This document shows, piece by piece, positions 28,741 through 37,621 of a stretch of DNA of 64,000 bases (the first letter of the stretch is position 1; every line of letters begins with the position of its first letter). The notes under the pieces were generated by a model that was given only the letters and a program-made list of their open reading frames with translations, ran no database searches and had not been told where the DNA came from. Position numbers and translations under genes: made by a program. This stretch comes from an uncultured Aquimarina sp. (lineage in GTDB: Bacteria > Bacteroidota > Bacteroidia > Flavobacteriales > Flavobacteriaceae), in assembly GCA_947496355.1 (NCBI GenBank), contig CANMCO010000002.1:62001-126000 (forward strand), written 5' to 3'.

Positions 28741-30912
28741 ATGAAGATTACAAAATTGTTTTTTGGAATTGCATTATTTATTGGGTTTGTAGCAATAGGG
28801 CAGAACAAAACTTTTGAACTAAATGAAATCTGGGGAGGTGCATTTAGTACAGAGGGATTACAATCATTACACTCTATGAAAAACGGAACACAATATTCTG
28901 TTTTAGAAAATGATCAGCTTTCTGGAGCCTCCAATATAGAATTATATAATTACGATACAGGCGAAAAAACTAAGACATTGGTAAGTTCATCTTCTATAGA
29001 GGGGTTGAAATCATTTCAAGGATATTCGTTTAGTAAAGATGAAAGTCGAATTTTGCTTTCTAGTGAGATTGAACAAATCTATCGCCGTTCATACAAAGCG
29101 ATTTATCATATTTATGATGTTCCTTCTAATGGGGTTTTTAAAATTAGCGATAAAAAAATCATGTCTCCAATGCTGTCTCCAGATGGGAATAAGGTAGCGT
29201 ACATAATGGATAATAATGTTTATATGCTGAATTTTGTTAGCGGACAAGAAATTCAACTAACAGATGATGGTAAGAAAAACCAAATTATAAACGGGATAAC
29301 TGACTGGGTATATGAAGAAGAATTTTCTTTTGTAAGAGCATTTGACTGGAGCGCAGATAGTAACAAAGTAGCGTTCTTGAGATTTGATGAAAGAGAGGTG
29401 CCTGAGTTTTCTATGGATGTGTATGGAAAAAACCTGTATCAAACACAAGAGGTGTTTAAATACCCTAAGGCCGGAGAGAAAAACGCAAAGGTTTCTTTAT
29501 TTATAGCAGATATTAATGCAATGACGTCTGATGAGGTCAAGCTGGGAGATTATAAAGATTTTTATATTCCACGAATTAAATGGACTGCTAATCCAGATAT
29601 TTTGAGTGTACAAGTAATGAACAGACACCAAAATAATCTGGATTTAATTTTTGTAGATGCCAAAACTAAAGCTCCAAAGGTAGTACTTAATGAAAAGGAT
29701 GAGGCATATATTGATATTACAGATAATCTTACTTTTTTAGAAGACAATAGTTTTATCTGGACTAGTGAAAAAGATGGATTTAATCACATTTATCATTACT
29801 CAGCAACCGGAGAATTAATTAACCAAGTTACAAAGGGTACTTGGGAGGTTACCGATTATTATGGGTATGATAAAAAGAACAAAAGAATACTGTATCAAAG
29901 CGTAGAAAACGGAAATATTAACCGTGATATTTATGCAATTACATTAGATGGAAAAGATAAAAAGAGACTAAGTGCTAAAGAAGGATTCAATGATGCAGAG
30001 TTTAGTGCAGATTTTAGTGTGTACATAAATTATTTTTCTAATGCCACCACTCCTTATGAATATACATTGAACAATGGAATGACAGGTAAAGTAGTGCGCG
30101 AAATTAAAAACAACAAAGAACTATCTGATAAACTAGCACAGTACGACGTAAGACCTAAAGAGTTTTCTACTATTGAAGTTAATGGAGAGACTTTAAATAT
30201 GTGGGTCATAAAACCAAAGGATTTTGATCCAAAAAAGAAATATCCATTATTTATGTTTCAATATTCAGGACCAGGGTCTCAGATGGTAAGAAACTCATGG
30301 AACACTTCTAATGATTATTGGTATATGATGTTGGCACAACAAGGATATATAATAGCTTGTGTAGATGGTAAAGGAACCGGATTAAAAGGAGCTAAATTTA
30401 AGAAAGCAACACAAAATGACCTAGGTAATCTTGAAGTGCAAGATCAGATTGCAGCAGCAAAACAGCTTGGTGCTTTGGATTATATAGATGGGTCCCGAAT
30501 AGGAATATGGGGATGGAGTTATGGTGGCTTTATGTCTAGTAACTGCTTATTTAAAGGATCTGATACATTTAAGATGGCAATTGCCGTTGCACCTGTGACA
30601 AGTTGGAGGTTTTATGATACAATCTACACGGAACGATATTTGAGGACTCCTCAAGAGAATGCTAAAGGATATGATACCAACTCACCTATTAATTTTGTAG
30701 ACGGGTTAAAAGGAAAGTTTTTATTAGTTCATGGTAGTGCAGATGATAATGTTCATGTGCAAAATACGATGCAGTTAGTAGAGGCATTGGTACAGGCCAA
30801 TAAAGATTTCGACTGGGCAGTGTATCCAGATAAAAACCATGGGATTTATGGTGGTAATACTAGATTGCATTTATATAATAAAATGACAAACTTCATTAAA
30901 GAGAACTTATAA
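28741..30912 (+). CDS. dipeptidyl-peptidase IV-like S9 serine peptidase
   Basis: A 723-residue prolyl-oligopeptidase-family enzyme, exported (signal peptide ending AIGQ). Residues about 45-480 form the beta-propeller (DPPIV_N region), and about 500-723 the alpha/beta hydrolase with nucleophile elbow GWSYGG, the aspartate in HGSADDNVHVQ and the catalytic histidine in DKNHGIYGG. It removes N-terminal dipeptides (typically Xaa-Pro) from peptides in the periplasm. Its neighbours are two peptide transporters, which fits uptake of the released dipeptides. Confidence 0.93.
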   Translation: MKITKLFFGIALFIGFVAIGQNKTFELNEIWGGAFSTEGLQSLHSMKNGTQYSVLENDQLSGASNIELYNYDTGEKTKTLVSSSSIEGLKSFQGYSFSKDESRILLSSEIEQIYRRSYKAIYHIYDVPSNGVFKISDKKIMSPMLSPDGNKVAYIMDNNVYMLNFVSGQEIQLTDDGKKNQIINGITDWVYEEEFSFVRAFDWSADSNKVAFLRFDEREVPEFSMDVYGKNLYQTQEVFKYPKAGEKNAKVSLFIADINAMTSDEVKLGDYKDFYIPRIKWTANPDILSVQVMNRHQNNLDLIFVDAKTKAPKVVLNEKDEAYIDITDNLTFLEDNSFIWTSEKDGFNHIYHYSATGELINQVTKGTWEVTDYYGYDKKNKRILYQSVENGNINRDIYAITLDGKDKKRLSAKEGFNDAEFSADFSVYINYFSNATTPYEYTLNNGMTGKVVREIKNNKELSDKLAQYDVRPKEFSTIEVNGETLNMWVIKPKDFDPKKKYPLFMFQYSGPGSQMVRNSWNTSNDYWYMMLAQQGYIIACVDGKGTGLKGAKFKKATQNDLGNLEVQDQIAAAKQLGALDYIDGSRIGIWGWSYGGFMSSNCLFKGSDTFKMAIAVAPVTSWRFYDTIYTERYLRTPQENAKGYDTNSPINFVDGLKGKFLLVHGSADDNVHVQNTMQLVEALVQANKDFDWAVYPDKNHGIYGGNTRLHLYNKMTNFIKENL

Positions 30913-30929
30913 TTAATTAAACAAACATA

Positions 30930-32324
30930 ATGGCAAATACAGTTAAAGCAGCTCATCAAAAAGAGCTTTTTGGACATCCGGTGGGATTATATATACTATT
31001 TTTTACAGAAATGTGGGAGCGTTTTTCCTACTATGGGATGAGAGCAATTTTTGTTCTTTACTTAACCGCTAAAACTGTAGATGAAAATGCTGGTTTAGGT
31101 TGGTCTTCTGGAGAAGCTTTAGCACTTTATGGTTGGTATACTATGTTGGTATATGTTGCATCTATTCCTGGTGGATGGATTGCTGATAAATTTCTTGGGC
31201 AGAAAAAATCTGTTTTAGTAGGAGGGATTTTATTAGTTGCTGGACACAGTATTTTAGCAGTAGAGCAGATGTGGGCATGGTATTCTGGTCTGGGTTTAAT
31301 CATAGCAGGAGTAGGGATGCTAAAACCAAATATATCTACGATGGTAGGTGGTTTGTATAAGCAAGGGGATATTCGAAGAGATAAAGGATTTACGATTTTT
31401 TATATTGGTATTAATCTTGGTGCATTTTTATCAAGTTTAATTGTAGGATATGTTGGAGAAGTACATGGATGGCACTATGGTTTTGGTCTTGCAGGAATTG
31501 GGATGGCTTTAGGGTTGTTACAATATCTTTTAGGTCAGAAATATTTAGCAAATGTTGGTAACTTTTTAGGTGCTTCAGAGAAAGTAGAAGATAAAGAAGC
31601 CATGAAAAAACCATTAACGAAAATAGAAAAAGATAGAATCGTTGTTTTACTTATTTCTTTCTTGCTAGTGATCGTTTTTTGGGGAGCTTTTGAGCAAGCA
31701 GGTGGATTAATGAATATTTATGCAAAAGAGAAAACTAATAGGATGCTTATGGGATGGGAAGTTCCTGCCTCTTGGTTTCAATCGTTAAATGCAATGTTTA
31801 TTATTTTTCTTGGAACCACGGTCGCTTGGTATTGGGCAAATAGAAAATTAAAAGGAAAAGTATCAAGTTCGTTGTTTAAGATGATTATTGGATTAATCAT
31901 TATGGGAACAGGATTCTTTTTTATGACTGCGGCGGCTATGGAGTTTAATTCTAATGGGTCATCTGCTATGTATTGGTTAGTATTGGCATATTTGTTTCAT
32001 ACTATTGGTGAATTATGTATATCACCGGTGGCACTCTCTTTTATTACCAAATTGGCTCCAGTAAAATACGGAGCATTAATGATGGGAGTGTATTTTGCAA
32101 TGACTGGATTTGGAAATAAATTGGCTGGATTGCTTGGAGAATCAGCAGAAAGTATGGGAGAATTCACAATTTTTACAGGAATTGCGGTTTTCTGTGTAAT
32201 ATTTGGTGCATTGGTACTGTTGTTTAGAAAGAAGTTGGAAGTCTTAACGCACGGTGTAGAAGACAAAGAAGGTACAATTCATGAAGAAGCTGAAGGTTTT
32301 GAATTAGCCGATGTTTCAGAATAA
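30930..32324 (+). CDS. POT-family proton-coupled di/tripeptide transporter
   Basis: A 464-residue, about 12-14-helix member of the POT/PTR2 branch of the major facilitator superfamily. The PTR2 signature FTEMWERFSYYGMRA is at the N-terminus, and FYIGINLGAFLSSLIVGYVG matches the second signature. It lies 17 bp after the peptidase gene and 12 bp before a second POT gene. Confidence 0.93.
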   Translation: MANTVKAAHQKELFGHPVGLYILFFTEMWERFSYYGMRAIFVLYLTAKTVDENAGLGWSSGEALALYGWYTMLVYVASIPGGWIADKFLGQKKSVLVGGILLVAGHSILAVEQMWAWYSGLGLIIAGVGMLKPNISTMVGGLYKQGDIRRDKGFTIFYIGINLGAFLSSLIVGYVGEVHGWHYGFGLAGIGMALGLLQYLLGQKYLANVGNFLGASEKVEDKEAMKKPLTKIEKDRIVVLLISFLLVIVFWGAFEQAGGLMNIYAKEKTNRMLMGWEVPASWFQSLNAMFIIFLGTTVAWYWANRKLKGKVSSSLFKMIIGLIIMGTGFFFMTAAAMEFNSNGSSAMYWLVLAYLFHTIGELCISPVALSFITKLAPVKYGALMMGVYFAMTGFGNKLAGLLGESAESMGEFTIFTGIAVFCVIFGALVLLFRKKLEVLTHGVEDKEGTIHEEAEGFELADVSE

Positions 32325-32336
32325 GATTGACCGTTT

Positions 32337-33905
32337 ATGAGCACTATAACAAACGACCCAAAAGTATTTAGTTTATTAGGGCATAAACCTTCCTTGTTTA
32401 TGCTATTTTTTACAGAAATGTGGGAACGCTTCTCTTATTATGGGATGCGAGCTCTTTTCGTATTATTTCTTACAAGTCAAATTATAGATGGAGGTTGGGC
32501 CTGGAGTAATGAGGATGCCTTAAAACTTTATGGTTGGTATACGGGTTTAGTATACTTAACACCAATATTTGGAGGCTTTATTGCAGATAAATTTCTGGGT
32601 TATCGAAAAGCCGTAGCATTTGGAGCATTGTTTATGACTTTAGGTCATATTTCTATGGCTTTAGAAACACCAATGTTTTTATATATTGGATTAGCTTGCT
32701 TAATTATAGGTAATGGATTGTTTAAACCAAACTTAACATCTATTGTTAGTGGGTTGTATGATAAGAATGAAGAAAAGAAAGACGGAGCCTATACAATTTA
32801 CTACATGGGAGTTAATGCAGGTGCCTTTTTAGGGATAATGCTTTGTGGATATATTGGTGAAAAGGTGAGCTGGAGTTTTGGTTTCGGTTTAGCGGGTATA
32901 TTCATGCTTTTAGGAATGCTTCAATTCTGGTTTGGTAGAAGCATTTTGGAAAAAGTAGGATTATCTCCTAAGAATAAGCTTGAATTAGATAAGGTTGATG
33001 ATGTTATTGAAGATACTGTTGAAGAAGTTATTGAAGATGTAAAAGTGAGCTCAAAGGTTCAAAAGGATCGGTATATTGTTGTAGCAATTTTAGCTTTCTT
33101 TACCATATTTTTTTGGGCTGCATTTGAACAAGCTGGAGGTTCAATGACAATTTTTGCCAAAAAGTATACTAACCGAATTTTGGTTGGTGATAGTGCTACA
33201 ATTTTTAAAATTGTTGATGCGGTAATAACATTGGTACCTCTTGTGATTATTTCCTGGGTGTTATATAAATTGTTTGTTCAAACATTTAAAAAAATATCAT
33301 TATCCAATAGTATTCTAGGATTTAGTTTTGCAATAATTTGGGCAATAGTAGTATGGAAATTGTACCGAGAATTTAATGCCGATACTACTGAGGTTCCTGC
33401 TTCGTGGTTTGGGATTTTAAATTCACTATTTATCATCTCATTTGCACCGTTGTTTTCAAGGCTATGGGAGAGTAAGTATAACCCGTCTGCTGCTGTAAAA
33501 TTTGGTTTAGGACTTATACTCCTAGGCTTTGGTTTTGCATTATTGGCGTTTGGTGCAATTACCATTCCACAAGGAGCTGAAACTGCCAAAGTGAGCATGA
33601 TTTGGTTAATTCTGGCCTATTTATTTCATACCATAGGAGAGTTGTTTTTGTCTCCTGTTGGATTATCTTATGTTAGTAAATTGGTTTCTCCTAAACTTAT
33701 TGGTTTAATGTTTGGTGTGTGGTACTTAGCAATTTTTATTGGTAATTGGTCCGCAGGACAACTTGGCGGAATGATCGACAAAATTACTAGTGAGTATTCT
33801 TTAACTACTTTCTTTTTGATATTTACAGTAGTTCCCGTTGCGGCTGGTGGCTTAATGATATTGCTAAACCCGGTATTGAAAAAGTTAATGCACGGAGTGC
33901 GATAG
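32337..33905 (+). CDS. POT-family di/tripeptide transporter, second copy
   Basis: A 522-residue paralogue of the preceding gene with the same FTEMWERFSYYGMRA signature and GAYTIYYMGVNAGAFLG second signature. It is longer because of a charged insert (about residues 215-240, rich in D/E and V) in the cytoplasmic mid-loop and an extra pair of membrane segments after it (about 285-345). A tandem pair may differ in peptide preference. A terminator follows 11 bp after the stop. Confidence 0.93.
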   Translation: MSTITNDPKVFSLLGHKPSLFMLFFTEMWERFSYYGMRALFVLFLTSQIIDGGWAWSNEDALKLYGWYTGLVYLTPIFGGFIADKFLGYRKAVAFGALFMTLGHISMALETPMFLYIGLACLIIGNGLFKPNLTSIVSGLYDKNEEKKDGAYTIYYMGVNAGAFLGIMLCGYIGEKVSWSFGFGLAGIFMLLGMLQFWFGRSILEKVGLSPKNKLELDKVDDVIEDTVEEVIEDVKVSSKVQKDRYIVVAILAFFTIFFWAAFEQAGGSMTIFAKKYTNRILVGDSATIFKIVDAVITLVPLVIISWVLYKLFVQTFKKISLSNSILGFSFAIIWAIVVWKLYREFNADTTEVPASWFGILNSLFIISFAPLFSRLWESKYNPSAAVKFGLGLILLGFGFALLAFGAITIPQGAETAKVSMIWLILAYLFHTIGELFLSPVGLSYVSKLVSPKLIGLMFGVWYLAIFIGNWSAGQLGGMIDKITSEYSLTTFFLIFTVVPVAAGGLMILLNPVLKKLMHGVR

Positions 33906-33916
33906 ATAATAATATT

Positions 33917-33952
33917 AAACTTCACTCGTTACCCAAAATGAGTGAAGTTTTT
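33917..33952 (+). terminator. terminator after the second POT gene
   Basis: Perfect 11-bp inverted repeat AAACTTCACTC / GAGTGAAGTTT with a 12-nt loop and a T-rich tail. Confidence 0.8.
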
Positions 33953-33998
33953 AAATAAGGAACAGTTTTTGTTTCCGACAAATGTAAAAACTATAAAA

Positions 33999-34538
33999 AT
34001 GAAAAACCTACTTACCACATTTGGTTTATTATTGTGCTTTTTTACCCAAGCACAGGAGATTAATTGGATGTCAATGAATGATGCTTTAGAGGCTCAAAAA
34101 ACAACACCCAAGAAGATCTTCATGGATGTGTATACCGATTGGTGTGGCCCTTGTAAACTTTTAGATAAAAAAACTTTTCATAATGCAGATGTTGTTGCAT
34201 TTGTTAATAAGAACTATTATGCTGTGAAGTTTAATGCTGAAGGAACAGAGGAGGTACGATATAACGACTTTACATATACAAACCCTAATTATAACCCTTC
34301 AAGAAAAGGTAGAAATTCTCAACACTTTTTTGCAAATGCTTTAAAAATAAGCGGGTATCCTAGTATGGTGTTTTTTGATGAAACGGGTAAACTTATTGCT
34401 CCTGTAGTAGGTTTTAAAACTCCGCAACAATTAGAGATATATCTAAAAATGATTAATAGCAATGATTACAAAAAATTAACAAGTGCTGATGCCTGGCAGC
34501 AGTATGAAAAATCTTTTGTAGGAACCTTTAAGAATTAA
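33999..34538 (+). CDS. secreted thioredoxin-like protein
   Basis: A 179-residue exported thioredoxin-fold protein: signal peptide MKNLLTTFGLLLCFFTQAQ, then a thioredoxin domain with the redox pair in DWCGPCKLLDKKTF and the cis-proline region in SGYPSMVFFDETGK. An in-frame ATG at 33942 would lie inside the preceding terminator hairpin and destroy the signal peptide, so 33999 is chosen. Likely a periplasmic thiol reductase; its link with the peptide genes upstream is only by position. Confidence 0.88.
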   Translation: MKNLLTTFGLLLCFFTQAQEINWMSMNDALEAQKTTPKKIFMDVYTDWCGPCKLLDKKTFHNADVVAFVNKNYYAVKFNAEGTEEVRYNDFTYTNPNYNPSRKGRNSQHFFANALKISGYPSMVFFDETGKLIAPVVGFKTPQQLEIYLKMINSNDYKKLTSADAWQQYEKSFVGTFKN

Positions 34539-34567
34539 AAAAATAACGATAGTTATAATGTATAATT

Positions 34568-34599
34568 CCCTTTTGTGTTTATGACAAAAGGGTTTTTTT
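34568..34599 (+). terminator. terminator after thioredoxin-like gene
   Basis: Stem CCCTTTTGT / ACAAAAGGG with a 7-nt loop and a T run, 30 bp past the stop codon. Confidence 0.85.
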
Positions 34600-34703
34600 A
34601 TTTCCGTAATTGGATTTTAGCAATTGTTTATAAAAATCAACTTCAAAATACTAGTAATATTTCGGTATCTTGAGTGCACACAAAACTCTTAACTATTTCA
34701 ATT

Positions 34704-36149
34704 ATGATACGATCGGGATTACTATGCATCTGTATACTCTTGAGTTTTTCTTCTTTTGCTCAGGAAAAACCAGAGGTTAGCGTAAATAAAAAATTAGCTT
34801 TAGAAGCTATAAATAAGCAAGAAAAAAAGATGGTTGCTATGAGTGATCAAATATGGGCACTTGCAGAAACAGCTTTCGAAGAAAAAGAATCTGCAAAGAT
34901 TTTGGCAGATTATGCAGAGTCGCAAGGATTTACTGTGGAAAGAGGAGTTGCAGAAATGCCAACTGGTTTTATAGCAAGCTATGGAAGCGGTAAGCCGGTG
35001 ATTGGGATTTTAGGAGAATTTGATGCACTGCCGGGGATTTCTCAAAAAGCACAACCTAATAAAGAACCCTTAAAAAACGGGGGTGGAGGCCATGGATGCG
35101 GGCATAACTTATTTGGTGTTGCAAGTTTATCGGCTGCCGTAGCAATAAAGGACCTTATCGCTCAGGGAAAATTAAAAGGCACAGTGAAATTTTATGGAAC
35201 ACCGGCTGAAGAGAAGTTTTTTGGTAAACTTTTTATGGCACGTAAAGGACTGTTTAATGATCTTGATGTTTGTCTTGATTGGCATCCGGCAGCAAAAACT
35301 GAAGCAGATGTGCAAAGCTCCTTGGCATTAGTAGATTTTATAGTAGAGTTTAATGGTCAGGCTGCACATGCCTCTGCCGATCCATGGAACGGTCGTAGTG
35401 CCTCTGATGCTTTAGAATTGTACACTACAGGGATCAATTATCTTAGAGAACATATCAAACCAACTGTGCGTATACATTATCATATTCAAAGTGCCGGAGA
35501 TGTAGTTAATGTAGTCCCGGATTATTCTAAAATTTGGGTTAGAGTACGAGATACCAAACGTGAAGGTATGGAAGAAGTATGGAAACGCGTAGAAAAAATG
35601 GCAGAGGGAGCAGCGATAATGGCTAATGTAGAGTATAAAATTAGTTTGGTATCTGGTCTTCATGAAATTTTGGTTAATAGAGCAGGAGGAGAAGCGATGC
35701 AAAAGAATCTCGAATATTTGGGTGATATAAAATACACAGATCAGGAGATTGCTTTTGCTCATGGTATACAAGAAGCGACCGGTAAACCCAAAAAAGGAAT
35801 AGATGCGAAGATAAATCCGTTAGAAAAAACCAAAGAACATCCCGGTGGAGGTTCTACAGATGTGGGAGATGTAAGTTGGTTAGTTCCTGTAGTGCGACTT
35901 GGGGTAACTACAGCTCCTATCGATACCCCATGGCATTCTTGGGCAGTTGTGGCCTGTGGTGGTATGTCTATAGGTCATAAAGGCATGATCCAGGCATCAA
36001 AAGCTTTGGCCATGACCATGGTAGATATGTATGATGATCCAGTATTAGTTGAGAAGGTAAAAACCGAATTCAAAGAACGTAAAGGGGATTATCAATACAA
36101 GGCTATTTTGCCTGAGGGACCCCCACCTATTCCTGTAGGATCCAATTAA
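34704..36149 (+). CDS. M20-family amidohydrolase (AbgB-like), exported
   Basis: A 481-residue metal-dependent amidohydrolase with a signal peptide (MIRSGLLCICILLSFSSFAQ). Metal ligands are visible in GGHGCGHNLFG, in the glutamate of GTPAEEKFFGK, in DWHPAAKTEADVQ and in the C-terminal TDVGDVSWLVP/TPWHSWAV region. The dimerisation domain (about 200-320) has HASADPWNGRSASDAL. Relatives cleave aminobenzoyl-glutamate or aminoacyl amides; the true substrate here is unknown. The GTG-started frame at 34674 would add ten residues before the signal peptide and is not preferred. Confidence 0.88.
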   Translation: MIRSGLLCICILLSFSSFAQEKPEVSVNKKLALEAINKQEKKMVAMSDQIWALAETAFEEKESAKILADYAESQGFTVERGVAEMPTGFIASYGSGKPVIGILGEFDALPGISQKAQPNKEPLKNGGGGHGCGHNLFGVASLSAAVAIKDLIAQGKLKGTVKFYGTPAEEKFFGKLFMARKGLFNDLDVCLDWHPAAKTEADVQSSLALVDFIVEFNGQAAHASADPWNGRSASDALELYTTGINYLREHIKPTVRIHYHIQSAGDVVNVVPDYSKIWVRVRDTKREGMEEVWKRVEKMAEGAAIMANVEYKISLVSGLHEILVNRAGGEAMQKNLEYLGDIKYTDQEIAFAHGIQEATGKPKKGIDAKINPLEKTKEHPGGGSTDVGDVSWLVPVVRLGVTTAPIDTPWHSWAVVACGGMSIGHKGMIQASKALAMTMVDMYDDPVLVEKVKTEFKERKGDYQYKAILPEGPPPIPVGSN

Positions 36150-36335
36150 TTACATATCAAGATTTAGTAAAAATCTAAAATACCAATACAATTAATTGAA
36201 ATTCTATACGTTACCCTATACGTGAACCTAAAATATACCCAAATTTGGCTCAAAAACGAAAATAATTGCATTTAATCGGATATTTATTTGATTTTGTCGA
36301 TTATTTTTTATTTTTTTGAACCTCAAATCTACTTA

Positions 36336-37610
36336 ATGAAAAAACTCATAACCATAGCTACCCCATCTATGTTGTTGATTATGTTGCTCTTGTCTTTTGT
36401 GTCGGCAAAGCAACCAGACTCTAATCAACAAGCAGAAAATATTCAGTTACCACAACCACTACCACCAGATATCCATCTGCCTGATCTTTATAAACAACGA
36501 TTAGAAGATGCAATACAGGCTTATTTTAATAAAGCCCTGAAGGAGCATAAGATTGTAGGTGCAGCAGTATCTATTGTGAAATGTGACTCTATTATATATG
36601 CGGGAGGTTTCGGAAATAGAAATGTAGCTTTAAAAGATACCGTAAATGAAAAAACAATATTCCGTATTGGATCCGTCTCAAAAGGATTTGCTGGTATACT
36701 TACAGGGATTCATGTAGAAGAAGGTCTTATTAATTGGGAAGACAAGATTATTGATCATATTCCAAATTTTAAACTTGCCGCTAAAACGCAAACTAACAAG
36801 GTAACTCTGTCACATGTATTATCACATACTGCGGGATTACCATATCATAGTTTTACAAATCTTGTAGAGGATGGCTTATCCTTGAGCACCATTGCAGGTC
36901 GTTTTGATGAGGTATTACCTATAGTGGAGCCCGGTAGTGAATATAACTATCAAAATGCTGTTTTTGCATTGAGTGGAGAAATAATTGAGCGAGTTACCGG
37001 TCAATCTATGAAAGAAGTTATTCAGAATAAAATTTTTAACCCACTTAAAATGAATACGGCCTCAGCGAGCTATGAAGCACTGCAAAAATCAGATAATGTA
37101 GCTATGCCACATCAGCGTATAAGACGAGGGTGGAGAGCTTTAGGGATTAACAAAAAATACTATAATGCGGTTGCCGCCGGTGGAGTTAACGCTAGTGCTA
37201 CAGATATGGGAAAATGGATGAAATTCCTGTTAGGAAATAACCCAGAAGTCATGATGCCAAGTACTATGGACGAAGTTTTTAATCCAATAATTCAAGTAGG
37301 AGGAAGAAGGAACTATTATCAGAGATGGCCGGGGTACTCTGCATCTTTTTACGGTTTAGGTTGGCGTATTCATGAGTTTAAAGACCTCAAAACAGGTGAG
37401 GAAAATAAAGTAATTCATCATGGTGGAGGTGTGAATAATTATAGAAGTGAAATTGCTATCTATCCTAATGAAGATTTAGGAATATGCGTGCTTTTCAATA
37501 GTCCAAATAAAATGGCGAAAGATTGTATTCCTAAAATACATAAGATCATCCAAGAAATAATGGATTCGTCAGATAACGAATTTTTAAGAGAATCTTTAGC
37601 TGCACTATAG
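36336..37610 (+). CDS. beta-lactamase-family serine hydrolase (class C type)
   Basis: A 424-residue exported serine hydrolase of the class C beta-lactamase/DD-peptidase fold. The nucleophile lies in RIGSVSKGF (SxxK), the second motif is YNYQNAVFAL (YxN), and the third triad has HHGGG in place of KTG, as in esterases and D-aminopeptidases. I therefore expect an esterase or peptidase rather than a true lactamase. The ATG at 36336 precedes a signal peptide (ends FVSAK); the frame could open from a TTG at 36288, but the extra residues have no purpose. Confidence 0.88.
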   Translation: MKKLITIATPSMLLIMLLLSFVSAKQPDSNQQAENIQLPQPLPPDIHLPDLYKQRLEDAIQAYFNKALKEHKIVGAAVSIVKCDSIIYAGGFGNRNVALKDTVNEKTIFRIGSVSKGFAGILTGIHVEEGLINWEDKIIDHIPNFKLAAKTQTNKVTLSHVLSHTAGLPYHSFTNLVEDGLSLSTIAGRFDEVLPIVEPGSEYNYQNAVFALSGEIIERVTGQSMKEVIQNKIFNPLKMNTASASYEALQKSDNVAMPHQRIRRGWRALGINKKYYNAVAAGGVNASATDMGKWMKFLLGNNPEVMMPSTMDEVFNPIIQVGGRRNYYQRWPGYSASFYGLGWRIHEFKDLKTGEENKVIHHGGGVNNYRSEIAIYPNEDLGICVLFNSPNKMAKDCIPKIHKIIQEIMDSSDNEFLRESLAAL

Positions 37611-37621
37611 TGCCTAGGAAA

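Noticed and set aside
36203..36225. Direct repeat CTATACGT twice upstream of the serine hydrolase gene, considered as an operator
   Set aside because: Only two 8-bp copies, no adjacent regulator and no promoter in register; too weak to call.
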